Source: Pseudoalteromonas sp. EB27 (GTDB taxonomy: Bacteria > Pseudomonadota > Gammaproteobacteria > Enterobacterales > Alteromonadaceae). From it: DNA of 64,000 nucleotides. The DNA lies in NCBI RefSeq assembly GCF_001974875.1, contig NZ_MTQD01000003.1, forward strand, positions 62,001 to 126,000, in the 5' to 3' direction. Under the pieces are notes generated by a model. The model saw only the letters and a list, made by a program, of their open reading frames with translations. It made no database searches and was not told the origin of the DNA. Of the stretch, positions 38,661-47,166 are shown one piece after another (the stretch's first letter is position 1; the number at the start of each line of letters is the position of its first letter). The position numbers were made by a program, and so were the translations under genes.

Positions 38661-39608
38661 ATGCAAATTTTAAGTTTGGGTAGTAGAACCCTTCGTTTCA
38701 TGTCTCTTCGTAAAGTGGCTATGGGTTTTTCGACGTTATTAATTTTAGCGTCGTTTGCATCAATTTTTGTTAAGGGCCTAAACTTTGGTTTAGATTTTAC
38801 CGGCGGTACAGCGGTAGAAGTGGGTTTTTCACAACCGGCTGACCTTAAAAAAGTACGTGATGCACTAGCTGATAATGGTTTTGCTGATGCATCAGTGCAG
38901 CTATTTGGTTCAAGCCAAGAGATTTTAGTTCGCTTAGCACCACGCGGTAGCGATGTAAAAGCTGAAGTGATTGGTAACCAAGTAATCGACGCACTTAAAA
39001 AAGCAGACGACAGCGTAGTAATGCGCCGTATTGAGTTTGTAGGCCCAAGTGTAGGTGAAGACTTAAAAGAGCAGGGTGGCCTTGCCATGCTAACTGCGCT
39101 TATTTGTATCTTAATCTATGTTGCATTTCGTTTTGAATGGCGCTTTGCTGTGGGTGCGGTAGGTGCACTACTACACGATGTTATTATTACTGTGGGTTTA
39201 TTTTCGGTATTAGGTTTAGAGTTTGATTTAACTATACTAGCGGCAATTCTTGCGGTAATAGGTTATTCACTTAACGATACGATTGTTGTATCTGACCGTA
39301 TACGTGAAAACTTCCGCAAAGTGCGCATTGATGATACTGTAGAAATTATTGATATTTCACTTACACAAACACTTAACCGTACACTTGTAACTTCAATCAC
39401 GACTATTTTAGTATTGATTGCTTTGTTTGCATGGGGCGGACAAACCATTCATGGCTTTGCAACTGCATTGCTGTTTGGTGTGTTTATTGGTACTTATTCT
39501 TCGATTTATGTTGCGAGCTCTGTTGCTATAGCAATGGGCGTAAGCAAAGAAGACTTAATACCAGAAGTAATTGAAAAAGAAGGTGCAGACCAAGACGCTA
39601 TGCCGTAA
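38661..39608 (+). CDS. secF: protein translocase subunit SecF
   Basis: A 315-residue partner of SecD with six membrane helices. The N-terminal periplasmic part contains GLNFGLDFTGGTAVEVGF, and the membrane part LAAILAVIGYSLNDTIVVSDRIREN, which carries the conserved Asp, and LNRTLVTSITTILVLIALF. The ribosome site AAGGAG is ideal. A terminator follows 17 bp after the stop, so the secDF transcript ends here. Length matches E. coli SecF (323). Confidence 0.95.
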   Translation: MQILSLGSRTLRFMSLRKVAMGFSTLLILASFASIFVKGLNFGLDFTGGTAVEVGFSQPADLKKVRDALADNGFADASVQLFGSSQEILVRLAPRGSDVKAEVIGNQVIDALKKADDSVVMRRIEFVGPSVGEDLKEQGGLAMLTALICILIYVAFRFEWRFAVGAVGALLHDVIITVGLFSVLGLEFDLTILAAILAVIGYSLNDTIVVSDRIRENFRKVRIDDTVEIIDISLTQTLNRTLVTSITTILVLIALFAWGGQTIHGFATALLFGVFIGTYSSIYVASSVAIAMGVSKEDLIPEVIEKEGADQDAMP

Positions 39609-39625
39609 CTAGGTTTATACTTAAT

Positions 39626-39653
39626 AAAAACCGCTCTTATGAGCGGTTTTTTT
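39626..39653 (+). terminator. rho-independent terminator after secF
   Basis: AAAAACCGCTC / GAGCGGTTTTT, perfect 11-bp arms with a TTAT loop and a long T-run. Confidence 0.9.
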
Positions 39654-39737
39654 ATGAGCGCATTTTTTTGCGCAATAAAAATGTCATACACACTTGGTAC
39701 TTTATTGCTCCAATCAAAATAGTTATTAGGCAAATAC

Positions 39738-41525
39738 GTGACGATTCAGCGCAAAGTATTAGAGTACATTTTAAAAAGCGGTGAAATAACTACGCTGTTT
39801 CAGCCTATCTTTGATATTAGTAATCAAGTTATTTTAGGTTACGAAGCACTTAGTCGAGGACCTAAAAATAGCCCGTTAGAAATGCCTAATACGTTATTTA
39901 AAGTTGCCCATGAGGAAGGTTTAATTTCGGAGCTTGAATTACTATGTCGCTCAAAAGCGATTGAAAACTTTGTAAGGCTTAACCTACAAGGTAAATTATT
40001 TTTAAATGTAAGCCCTAAAACACTATTAGATCCTTGCCACCCTAAAGGGGAAACACTGCACCTAATAGAGCAATTTGGCTTAGCTGCTAACCGTGTAGTT
40101 ATAGAGGTTACTGAGCAAGAAAAAGTAGATGATGGCTTCTTGTTATTAAAAACGATTGCCCATTACCGAGAGCTCGGTTTTACTATAGCAATAGATGATT
40201 TAGGCGCTGGGTATTCAGGGTTAAAGCAATGGTCTGAACTATGCCCCGACTTTGTAAAGATTGACCGCTATTTTATTGATCATTGTGATGAAAGCGAAGT
40301 TAAAAAAGAGTTTTTGAAATCTATTACCGTTTTGGCTAGAGCTACTAATACTCAGGTTATTGCCGAAGGCATAGAGCGCGCAGAAGAGCTTACATTGGTA
40401 GAGAATTTAGGTATTAGTAATGTACAAGGGTTTTTACTCGAAAAGCCATGCATAAAGCCAAGTGAGGACTTCAGCTCAGAACAGCTGCAGGCACTTTCAT
40501 TTGTGCAATCAAACGCATTATTAGATCAATCAATGGCCATAGGTCGCCTATCGATTACGCAACCTGCAATAAATAGTGATACTCGTTGTAAAGATGCACA
40601 TAAGCTCTTTGAGCAAGATAAATTACTTATAAGTATTGCAGTGTTAAGTACTGAAAATCAGCCAATAGGGCTACTTCACAGAGATCAATTAACAGAAGTT
40701 TTTGCAGCGCCCTATGGACATGCCCTTTACGATAAACGCCCAGTTACTGCACTTATGGATAAGCAGCCCTTAGTCGTTGATGAAAACCAATTACTCGATA
40801 CCGTAAGTAAGCAAATAACTGAGCAAGACTTTGATATACGCCGTCATATAGTGATAACTAGAGAAAAAGCTTATTTAGGATTAGCGCCGCTTCGCGATAT
40901 TTTAAAACACATAACCGAAGAAAAAATACGTCATGCACAACATGCTAATCCGCTTACTATGCTACCTGGTAATGTAGCAATTAATGAGGCTATAGAGCAG
41001 CGATTAAGAGGTAGTAATTCGTTTTCACTCGCGTATATAGACCTTAATCATTTTAAGCAATTTAATGACTTATATGGCTATGCTAGCGGCGACAGTGTAA
41101 TTAAACTATTAGCTGATGTAACAGTGCAAGCGTGTAAAAATAGTGCTAACTTTGTAGGGCATATAGGTGGCGATGACTTTATGGTGGTGTTTGATCAGCA
41201 CAACGCTGTTGATATATGTAATACCATTATTGAGCAGTTTGAACACCAGTCTCGTATATTTTTTACACCTGAGCACATAAAGAGCAAAGGGTATTGGGCC
41301 ACAAATCGTGAAGGAGAAAAGCAATTTGTGCCTTTACTAACGTTATCGATTGGCTTAGTTGTGCCTGATTTACAGCAATGTAAAAACAGCCATCAGGTTG
41401 CAGCACTTGCAACTGATGCTAAAAAAGAGGCCAAACGTTATCGCCATAGTTATTTGTTTATTTGCAAACGTAAAGGGCCAGCACCCGCTGTGGTGCGCTT
41501 AGCAAGCAATAAGCAGGTGATTTAA
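39738..41525 (+). CDS. EAL-CBS-GGDEF cyclic-di-GMP signalling protein
   Basis: A 595-residue cytoplasmic protein in the order EAL (about 15-250), CBS pair (about 260-395), GGDEF (about 405-580). EAL key residues are present: YEALSRG, FLNVSPKT, IEVTEQE, DDLGAGYSG, VKIDRYF and EGIER, though the catalytic loop reads DDLGAG, which is common in this architecture. The GGDEF motif reads GGDDF, a change of the third acidic residue that still occurs in active cyclases. The CBS part can bind nucleotides such as AMP or ATP. A GTG start at 39738 follows a weak ribosome site. It precedes a periplasmic binding protein by 18 bp, so ligand binding and signalling may be linked; that is inference. Confidence 0.82.
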   Translation: MTIQRKVLEYILKSGEITTLFQPIFDISNQVILGYEALSRGPKNSPLEMPNTLFKVAHEEGLISELELLCRSKAIENFVRLNLQGKLFLNVSPKTLLDPCHPKGETLHLIEQFGLAANRVVIEVTEQEKVDDGFLLLKTIAHYRELGFTIAIDDLGAGYSGLKQWSELCPDFVKIDRYFIDHCDESEVKKEFLKSITVLARATNTQVIAEGIERAEELTLVENLGISNVQGFLLEKPCIKPSEDFSSEQLQALSFVQSNALLDQSMAIGRLSITQPAINSDTRCKDAHKLFEQDKLLISIAVLSTENQPIGLLHRDQLTEVFAAPYGHALYDKRPVTALMDKQPLVVDENQLLDTVSKQITEQDFDIRRHIVITREKAYLGLAPLRDILKHITEEKIRHAQHANPLTMLPGNVAINEAIEQRLRGSNSFSLAYIDLNHFKQFNDLYGYASGDSVIKLLADVTVQACKNSANFVGHIGGDDFMVVFDQHNAVDICNTIIEQFEHQSRIFFTPEHIKSKGYWATNREGEKQFVPLLTLSIGLVVPDLQQCKNSHQVAALATDAKKEAKRYRHSYLFICKRKGPAPAVVRLASNKQVI

Positions 41526-41543
41526 ATAAAGTAGGTAATTATT

Positions 41544-42353
41544 ATGTTGCCAATAAAAATTTCTATTAGTGTATTAACTCTGTTTGTAAGTTTTGCACTT
41601 GTGGCGCAAGAGCAAATAATTAATGTAGCTCAAAAGCAAGATGTTCAAAATGCTCGTGAAGAGTACCTTAATGAGCTGTTGGTACGTGCACTTGAGAGTG
41701 TTAACTATCCCAGTGTTATCCGAATGACCCCTATATCAGATCTGCAAAAGCGTAAGTTAATAAACCTAGATGATAACGAATTAGATATGTATTGGAGTAT
41801 GAGTAGTCCAGAGCGAGAGACGCTCGCTTTGGCAATAAAAATTCCACTATTTAAAGGCTATATAGGTAAGCGAGCTTTATTAACTAATAAACAAAATGTA
41901 GCACGTTTTAAAAACGTAAAAACTCTTGAGCAGCTAGGAGAGTTTTCAGCAGTGCAAGGTCACAACTGGCCAGATACAAGAATTATGTCGTACAACGGGC
42001 TACATGTAAGGCCGCTTACTAACTACCAAGCCATGTTTACTCTAACAAGCCGTGGGCGAATAGATTACTTTCCTCGCTCGTTTATTGAGGTTAATTCCGA
42101 ACTTATCGAAAACAAGCAAAGTAACCTTGTTGTGGTGCCAAACTTGTACATAAGCTACCCAACGGGTATTTATTATTTTGTGACTAAAAGTAAACCTGAA
42201 TTGGCAAAGGCTATTGAAGAGGGGTTAATTGTGATGCAGAAAAACGGCGAGTTTGATGCATTATTTGATGAATACTTCGCAAAGGATTTAAATACTTTAC
42301 CGTATACAAAAGGCAAAACGGTTGAGATTAAACTCGATAATCCTTATTTTTAG
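41544..42353 (+). CDS. periplasmic substrate-binding-like protein
   Basis: A 269-residue exported protein with a signal peptide (IKISISVLTLFVSFALVAQEQ). The rest resembles periplasmic amino-acid-binding folds (SBP_bac_3-like): SDLQKRKLINLDDNELDMYWSM, then FSAVQGHNWPDTRI, and a C-terminal PELAKAIEEGLIVMQKNGEFDALFDEYF, a typical final helix of the family. No transport genes are near. It follows the EAL-CBS-GGDEF gene by 18 bp with AGGT as ribosome site, so the two may act together. A terminator follows, shared with convergent suhB. The ligand is unknown. Confidence 0.7.
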   Translation: MLPIKISISVLTLFVSFALVAQEQIINVAQKQDVQNAREEYLNELLVRALESVNYPSVIRMTPISDLQKRKLINLDDNELDMYWSMSSPERETLALAIKIPLFKGYIGKRALLTNKQNVARFKNVKTLEQLGEFSAVQGHNWPDTRIMSYNGLHVRPLTNYQAMFTLTSRGRIDYFPRSFIEVNSELIENKQSNLVVVPNLYISYPTGIYYFVTKSKPELAKAIEEGLIVMQKNGEFDALFDEYFAKDLNTLPYTKGKTVEIKLDNPYF

Positions 42354-42359
42354 GCACAA

Positions 42360-42383
42360 AAAAAGGAGCCTGAGCTCCTTTTT
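42360..42383. terminator. bidirectional terminator between the binding protein gene and suhB
   Basis: AAAAAGGAGC / GCTCCTTTTT arms with a CTGA loop, T-run on both strands. Confidence 0.85.
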
Positions 42384-42406
42384 AGCATGCTATTAATAGC
42401 ATTAAA

Positions 42407-43210
42407 TTAGCGAAGTAACGACTCAGTTAATACTGGACGAATTTCACGAATAATTGCTTGAGTCAGTTTTGGTGAACCACAGATGATATTGCCGCTGTGG
42501 CTATAGTTATTACCACCAGCGAAATCTACAACCATACCGCCGGCTTCTTTAACCATTAGTTCGCCTGCAGCAGAGTTCCAAGGTTTTAAACCAATTTCAA
42601 AAAAACCATCAACACGGCCAGCAGCAACGTATGCCATATCTAAAGCAGAACAACCTGCGCGGCGAATGTCTGCAGTGTGTACAAACAATGCTTTAAACGC
42701 TTCAGTGTATGCGTCCATGTGGTTTTTGTTTTTGAAAGGGAAGCCAGTAGCAAGTACAGTGCCTGCAAGAACCGTCGTTTTGCTAACACGTAGACGTTTG
42801 CTGTTTAACTGAGTGCCTTGTCCGCGAGACGCAGTGAAAAGCTCGCCACGAATTGGATCATAAATAACAGCTTGGTCTAAACGACCTTTAACTTTAAGTG
42901 CGATAGAAACCGCGTAATGAGGGATACCCTTGATGAAGTTAGTTGTTCCATCGATAGGATCTACAATCCATTGGTAATCATCATCCTTGCCTTTATGCTC
43001 ACCTAATTCCTCACCAACAATAGAGTGAGTAGGGTAAGACTGTAAAATAGTGTCACGAATTACGGCTTCGGCTTCTTTATCAATGTTAGTTACTAAGTCG
43101 TTAGCGCCTTTTTGTTGCACTTCAACTTTTGATAAATCTTCACTTGCGCGAAGTAAAATTTTGCCTGCGTTGCGCGCAGCGCGAACCGCAATGTTTAACA
43201 TTGGATGCAT
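42407..43210 (-). CDS. suhB: inositol monophosphatase SuhB
   Basis: A 267-residue magnesium-dependent phosphatase; SuhB also binds RNA polymerase antitermination complexes and helps ribosomal RNA synthesis. Visible are MHPMLNIAVRAARNAGKILLR at the start, VGEELGEH, the metal motif DPIDGTTNFIKGIPHYAVSIAL, and the C-terminal motif KPWNSAAGELMVKEAGG. The ATG at 43210 follows AAAGG; a longer in-frame start at 43300 would add 30 unlikely residues. It lies across a 276-bp gap from the VOC gene and converges on the binding protein gene. Length equals the E. coli protein (267). Confidence 0.93.
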   Translation of the reverse strand: MHPMLNIAVRAARNAGKILLRASEDLSKVEVQQKGANDLVTNIDKEAEAVIRDTILQSYPTHSIVGEELGEHKGKDDDYQWIVDPIDGTTNFIKGIPHYAVSIALKVKGRLDQAVIYDPIRGELFTASRGQGTQLNSKRLRVSKTTVLAGTVLATGFPFKNKNHMDAYTEAFKALFVHTADIRRAGCSALDMAYVAAGRVDGFFEIGLKPWNSAAGELMVKEAGGMVVDFAGGNNYSHSGNIICGSPKLTQAIIREIRPVLTESLLR

Positions 43211-43486
43211 GGTATTACCTTTGGGTTGTAAAAGAACGTTTATATATTTCAGCCGGCGTATTTTAGCGACTTTTGACATAAAGTAAACAATAAACCCCAA
43301 ATACTTATGTTTGTTTTTTATACAAGATTGAAATGTGTATATATTTTTAAAAAATAATAATGAGCAATTAATAAGTCATTATGTTCCTTTATGTGTTTAT
43401 TAAATCGAATTAATTTTAAATAACGCTTTACCTAAAGTTAGCTTGAGGTTTTATCGTGCTCCTAACTTAATTGATAGGACAACATA

Positions 43487-43903
43487 ATGTATTTAGAGCA
43501 CGTAAACTTAGTCGCGAGTGATATAGATAGTATGCTTAAATTTTACCGAGCTGTATTTCCACATTGGTCGATTAGAAGTGAGGGCAGAGGCGATTGGCAT
43601 GGAAAACCAAGACGCTGGGTACACTTTGGGGATGACACGCATTATATTGCGATAAGCGATCATGGTGAGGGTGAAAACAGAAACTTATCGGGCCATCAAG
43701 TTGGTTTTGCACACTTTGCTTATGTAACTAGTAACTTAAATGAAGTAGTAGCACGCTTAAATAAAACGGGTTTTGGGATAAGTAAGCAAGGTAGTGAGAA
43801 CCCTTTTAGAAAGAATGTTTATTTTATTGACCCCGCAGGGTTTGAAGTAGAATTTGTAGAATATTTAAGTGATATCCCAAGTGAGCGAAATAACGATTTA
43901 TAA
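43487..43903 (+). CDS. VOC-fold (glyoxalase/dioxygenase superfamily) protein
   Basis: A 138-residue cytoplasmic protein with the beta-alpha-beta-beta-beta repeats of the vicinal oxygen chelate fold: MYLEHVNLVASDIDSMLKFY at the start, HVGFAHFAYVT-like second repeat start (HQVGFAHFAY), and the end DPAGFEVEFVEYL. The His in LEHVN and HFAY, and Glu in FEVEFVEY, could be metal ligands, so an enzyme is possible. The substrate is unknown. It has AGGA seven bases before the ATG. It stands alone, followed by a terminator convergent with the DUF1707 gene. Confidence 0.78.
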   Translation: MYLEHVNLVASDIDSMLKFYRAVFPHWSIRSEGRGDWHGKPRRWVHFGDDTHYIAISDHGEGENRNLSGHQVGFAHFAYVTSNLNEVVARLNKTGFGISKQGSENPFRKNVYFIDPAGFEVEFVEYLSDIPSERNNDL

Positions 43904-43907
43904 TAGG

Positions 43908-43934
43908 TTAAGCACCGCAAAGTGCGGTGCTTAA
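43908..43934. terminator. strong bidirectional hairpin between the VOC gene and the DUF1707 gene
   Basis: TTAAGCACCGCA / TGCGGTGCTTAA, perfect 12-bp arms with an AAG loop. T-runs are weak. Confidence 0.7.
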
Positions 43935-43941
43935 CGAGGCT

Positions 43942-44604
43942 TTATGAACGATTATTTCCAGCGCCAAGTTGTGTTTTTAGCTCATTAGCAAAGCTCATAA
44001 ATTTTTCTTTGATTGTGCGCTTTATTTTTACTTCGACTGAGCCCATTACTGCCTTTCCTTCAATGTGAATAGTAGGACCTTGGCGTTTGTTAAGCGACAC
44101 AGATTTATTTTCAAGGCTACTTAAAATACAAAACATTTTAGACACTACATTTACATGCTCTGGTACGTAAATCTCATCACTACCAAAAATACAGTTAACG
44201 TGAATAGTTACATTTTGATGCGCAAAAATGGCATCGGTAAAATCTAGCACCACCGATCCCATAAAGTTACTCAAATATATATTCTTTGGCACGACCCACT
44301 GACCGCTTCGCTCGTTAGAGCCTAAAATGCTGCGTAATGTAAAATCATCATCACTGTTTTGTTGTGCACTATAATGTGGTGTAAATTGCGATTGTTTTTC
44401 TGCTTTATATTGCTGATCAGTATTAAGTGTTAAATCTTCTACTAAGGCTAAAAGAGCTTCGTTATTAGGTGCATCCATCGCGTTATCTAAGCGTCTCTCA
44501 AATGCATCAACAGAAATCACCCCATGACTGTAATTATAAATTAATTGATCAATTACTTGTTCGCGTACTTGCTCTATTGGGCGGTCTTCGACTTTTACAG
44601 ACAT
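43942..44604 (-). CDS. DUF1707 / LiaF-like domain protein
   Basis: A 220-residue protein. The N-terminal 60 residues are a DUF1707 (SHOCT-like) domain with EQVREQVIDQLIYNYSHGVI-type helices; after a polar linker rich in Gln/Ser, a LiaF/cell-wall-active-antibiotics-response domain (about 110-200) follows with SNFMGSVVLDFTDAIF and NCIFGSDEIYVPEHV. No membrane helix is seen, so it is probably cytoplasmic or membrane-associated. LiaF-type proteins regulate envelope stress in Firmicutes; a similar role here is inference. The start at 44604 has AAGGAA; a longer in-frame start at 44670 would add 22 residues without support. Confidence 0.75.
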   Translation of the reverse strand: MSVKVEDRPIEQVREQVIDQLIYNYSHGVISVDAFERRLDNAMDAPNNEALLALVEDLTLNTDQQYKAEKQSQFTPHYSAQQNSDDDFTLRSILGSNERSGQWVVPKNIYLSNFMGSVVLDFTDAIFAHQNVTIHVNCIFGSDEIYVPEHVNVVSKMFCILSSLENKSVSLNKRQGPTIHIEGKAVMGSVEVKIKRTIKEKFMSFANELKTQLGAGNNRS

Positions 44605-44932
44605 GGGGCATTCCTTATTATGTTTGCTATTAATACTGCTTCTGATGTTTATATGCAAAGCACGCACCAAATATAATAATCTTAATTATCAATGGTTTAA
44701 TTTTCAATGATGTTTTATGTTTTGTTATATTAACGATAGATTAACCAAAAATGCAATTATCTAGTTATTTTCACTATTTGAGAAAGTTTTACCGAGTAGC
44801 CTGTAAATAGTTACACAGCTATAGATAGTGCCTTATCCCAGAATTACATCAAGTCATTGAAATATATATATAAATAAAGTTGGCCTAAAGCTCGCATTAG
44901 TTAAAGTGTCTTTAATCAAAAGGAGAAAGATT
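44605..44932. other. AT-rich divergent noncoding interval
   Basis: Lies between the DUF1707 gene and the osmY-like gene and must hold both promoters. No RNA gene, repeat or open frame was recognised; the ribosome site AAAAGGAG of the osmY-like gene is at its right end. Confidence 0.5.
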
Positions 44933-45499
44933 ATGAAAACATTTAACAAATCTATTATCGCAGCTCTAGTTCTTGGTACTACGGCTATGGGTGCCCAAGC
45001 AAACAGCTGGGAAAACGAAAGTAAAGATGCTTGGATTGATGGTAAGGCAGAAACAGTTCTACTTATGAACACTAATCTAAACAACTTTGACATTAACACT
45101 GATGTAAAAAATGGCAAGGTAGTACTTACAGGTAAAGTTAATAGCGAGCTTGATAAAGAGCTAGCAGAAGAACTTGTACTTAGCCTAGATGGCGTATCTG
45201 ATGTTGAAAACAGCCTTACCGTTGTTAAAAGCATGGACACAAAAGATAGAAACAAAGACATGATGGACGATGATGATAACGACCTAACGGACGCTAAAAT
45301 CACCACTGTAATCACAACTCGCTTCCTGTTTGATTCAGAAGTTGGTGGTACAGACATCGATGTTGATACCGACAACGGTATAGTAACTCTGAATGGCTCA
45401 GTAGAGTCTGAAGCTGAAAAACAACTAGCAGTTAAAATTGCTAAAAATGCTGAAGATGTTCGTGACGTAGTTGATAAACTATCTATTACTGCTGAATAA
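44933..45499 (+). CDS. periplasmic BON-domain protein, OsmY-like
   Basis: A 188-residue exported protein with a signal peptide (MKTFNKSIIAALVLGTTAMGAQA) and two BON domains, each beginning with a short helix and containing VKNGKVVLTGKVNSELDK and VDTDNGIVTLNGSVESEAEK. OsmY in E. coli is periplasmic, induced by osmotic and stationary-phase stress, and protects envelope proteins. The Asp-rich linker between domains (MMDDDDNDLTDAK) is notable. The start at 44933 follows GGAG; an upstream in-frame start at 44906 overlaps the ribosome site and is less likely. It is followed by a tiny stress-related membrane protein gene, which suits a stress operon. Confidence 0.85.
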   Translation: MKTFNKSIIAALVLGTTAMGAQANSWENESKDAWIDGKAETVLLMNTNLNNFDINTDVKNGKVVLTGKVNSELDKELAEELVLSLDGVSDVENSLTVVKSMDTKDRNKDMMDDDDNDLTDAKITTVITTRFLFDSEVGGTDIDVDTDNGIVTLNGSVESEAEKQLAVKIAKNAEDVRDVVDKLSITAE

Positions 45500-45571
45500 C
45501 ACAGTATAGTTAAGGCCCACTAACACTGGGCTTTACGCCTTTTTAATGCTTAATTTAAATGGAGTTTAATC

Positions 45572-45730
45572 ATGGATATTATTCGTATAATACTTTCAGT
45601 TTTATTGCCGCCATTAGGTGTATTTTTGCAAGTTGGCTTAGGTATGCATTTTTGGTTAAATATTTTATTAACACTGTTAGGTTATTTCCCAGGGTTAATA
45701 CATGCGATCTACATTATTGCGAAAAAATAA
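45572..45730 (+). CDS. YqaE/Pmp3-family small membrane protein
   Basis: A 52-residue protein beginning MDIIRIILSVLLPPLGVFLQ and ending IYIIAKK, with two hydrophobic helices. It matches the UPF0057/Pmp3 family of stress-induced membrane proteins, which is conserved from bacteria to plants and linked to cold and salt stress. It is preceded by GGAG seven bases from the ATG and follows the OsmY-like gene by 72 bp, so it is probably the second gene of a stress unit. A different reading frame over the same bases looks open but has no such signature and was not called. Confidence 0.88.
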   Translation: MDIIRIILSVLLPPLGVFLQVGLGMHFWLNILLTLLGYFPGLIHAIYIIAKK

Positions 45731-46110
45731 TGACAGATTATATATTGTGTAAGCCGACTACTGAGGTTTAGCTAAATAAAAAACTTCAGTACTGATCGGC
45801 TCACAATATTAGTTTTTAAAGTAAATATTTTTTATCAAGATCTAATTTTTAATTTACTCAAACTAAGTGATTTATTTCTTGTAACTCACTCCCAACATTC
45901 CCTCAGCCACACCTATCGTTTACTTCAATTAAGCTTTCTAACTAACAGTAGTGTTCTGATTCTGTATTGATGCCATTTAGGACATCTTCAACATTAGTTT
46001 ATTTATATATCTACAATACGCGATTAATTACTCTATTATTAAGTGGCAATATTACCATCACTTCTAGTGTTATCATTAAACCGAGTTTTTACGCATATTG
46101 AGGTAGCTAA
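45731..46110. other. noncoding interval with one long hairpin
   Basis: About 380 AT-rich bases between the YqaE gene and the next gene. Besides the hairpin at 45743-45808 no gene, RNA or repeat was recognised; the far end must carry the promoter of the membrane protein gene at 46111. Confidence 0.5.
45743..45808. repeat. long imperfect inverted repeat (hairpin)
   Basis: TATTGTGTAAGCCGACTACT at the left (from 45743) pairs with AGTACTGATCGGCTCACAAT at the right (to 45807), with small bulges; about 26 bases per arm around a loop of AGCTAAATAA. It lies just after the YqaE stop and may be a 3' RNA hairpin or terminator; the T-run is missing. Confidence 0.6.
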
Positions 46111-46617
46111 TTGAATATTCGACTTATACTGTCAGGCGTTGTGTCATTCGTTTTTTATTTTAGTTGGGCCTACTGGGCAAACAGTTCGGCAGATATTGCT
46201 AAATCGGTCACGCTTCAAGCTGCATTAGTGCAAGGTTTGTATAGTGGATTTGTAACACTGTTTTTTACCTTTATTTTAGAAAAGGTCGTCAACAAGTATA
46301 AGTCTAGTTATGTAACGCTTGCGTTTGTAACTCCAATTATTTGTATGTTTCATTCTAAAACACCACAAAACGTAGCAATACGACAAAGCTTCAATAATGC
46401 AATTAACTCTAGCGCCTCGTATTTAGGTAACAAAAAAATAGCAGGTGTACTTTTTGCGCCTATTATTCCGATTACTGTTCAATCGAGCTTAGTGATTATA
46501 GTGAATGTAATTAATGAGACACCTAATTTGGCACTTACAGTAGCTCCAAGCATATTTTTTACAGCCTTGTATGCCTACACATATATGTTAGCTTTACTTA
46601 AAAAAATAGAGCGTTAA
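46111..46617 (+). CDS. small polytopic membrane protein, uncharacterised
   Basis: A 168-residue protein with about four hydrophobic segments (ILSGVVSFVFYFSWAYWA; ALVQGLYSGFVTLFFTFILE; IAGVLFAPIIPITVQSSLVIIV; LTVAPSIFFTALYAYTYMLALL). The start is TTG with GAGGT six bases before, which favours it. No family is recognised. The middle part carries conserved-looking polar residues KTPQNVAIRQSFNNAINSSASYLG. It precedes the tRNA-Ile gene and is not clearly part of the island. No function is proposed. Confidence 0.6.
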   Translation: MNIRLILSGVVSFVFYFSWAYWANSSADIAKSVTLQAALVQGLYSGFVTLFFTFILEKVVNKYKSSYVTLAFVTPIICMFHSKTPQNVAIRQSFNNAINSSASYLGNKKIAGVLFAPIIPITVQSSLVIIVNVINETPNLALTVAPSIFFTALYAYTYMLALLKKIER

Positions 46618-46864
46618 ATATAAAAGACTACATGTTGAAGGAAGGTTTTTATAATTTAGTGCAGAGAATATAGTGGAAAATATCTTACGTTTTATGTTTA
46701 TACCCGCCTAAAAGATTACTATTTAAGCAGTTAGCTTACTGATTATTAAAATAAAGGTTTTTGGTAGTGACAAGCACCTAAAAAGTTTTTATACTGCAGT
46801 CCGCTTTAGTCGCTCTGTGACTAAACGCTTCAAAAATTAACTGTCTTGCAGTTATATAAAAGTT

Positions 46865-46941
46865 GGCCCCTTAGCTCAGTTGGTTAGAGCACACGACTCA
46901 TAATCGTTAGGTCCCCAGTTCGAGTCTGGGAGGGGCCACCA
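46865..46941 (+). tRNA. ileX: tRNA-Ile2 (anticodon CAT, lysidine-modified)
   Basis: A full cloverleaf with encoded CCA. The acceptor arm is GGCCCCT / AGGGGCC, the D arm reads TAGCTCAGTTGGTTAGAGCA, the anticodon loop is CTCATAA with CAT, and the T arm is CCCAG TTCGAGT CTGGG. A CAT anticodon could mean Met, but the GGCCCCU acceptor and ACTCATAATCG anticodon arm match E. coli ileX (tRNA-Ile2) closely and not the elongator Met tRNA acceptor. The wobble C would be turned into lysidine by TilS so that AUA is read as Ile. It is the left neighbour of the island. Confidence 0.9.
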
Positions 46942-46985
46942 CTTTTCAAAGCTTTCCAAGTAAATACCTACTAACAGAAATCACC

Positions 46986-47005
46986 CTGTGCTACCTCTGT
47001 GCTAC
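46986..47005 (+). repeat. CTGTGCTAC direct repeats beside the tRNA
   Basis: CTGTGCTAC occurs at 46986-46994 and 46997-47005, an 11-bp period, starting 45 bp after the tRNA. This resembles arm-type integrase binding sites beside tRNA attachment sites; no second copy of the tRNA end was found. Confidence 0.4.
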
Positions 47006-47166
47006 TTTTCACTATAAATCAATTATTAAAAATAGTCCTATCAAATTAATTGATATTGCAATTAATATCTTTAAAGTACGCATTTGGTCTCTTTTTAATA
47101 GAGCTAACTAAAAAGGATTCATTGCAGTCATTATTTTATTGGCTGTTAAAGCATATGAGGCAATAT

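Noticed and set aside
44854-45375. Ser-rich open frame antisense to the OsmY-like gene.
   Set aside because: Low-complexity Ser/Leu sequence arising from the complementary strand of a gene with a clear BON domain and ribosome site.
45559-45771. Open frame of 70 codons over the YqaE gene in another frame.
   Set aside because: The 52-residue YqaE/Pmp3 frame has a recognisable family signature and a good ribosome site; this one has neither.
46865-46941. tRNA read as elongator tRNA-Met because of the CAT anticodon.
   Set aside because: The acceptor and anticodon arms match tRNA-Ile2 (ileX) and not Met tRNAs.
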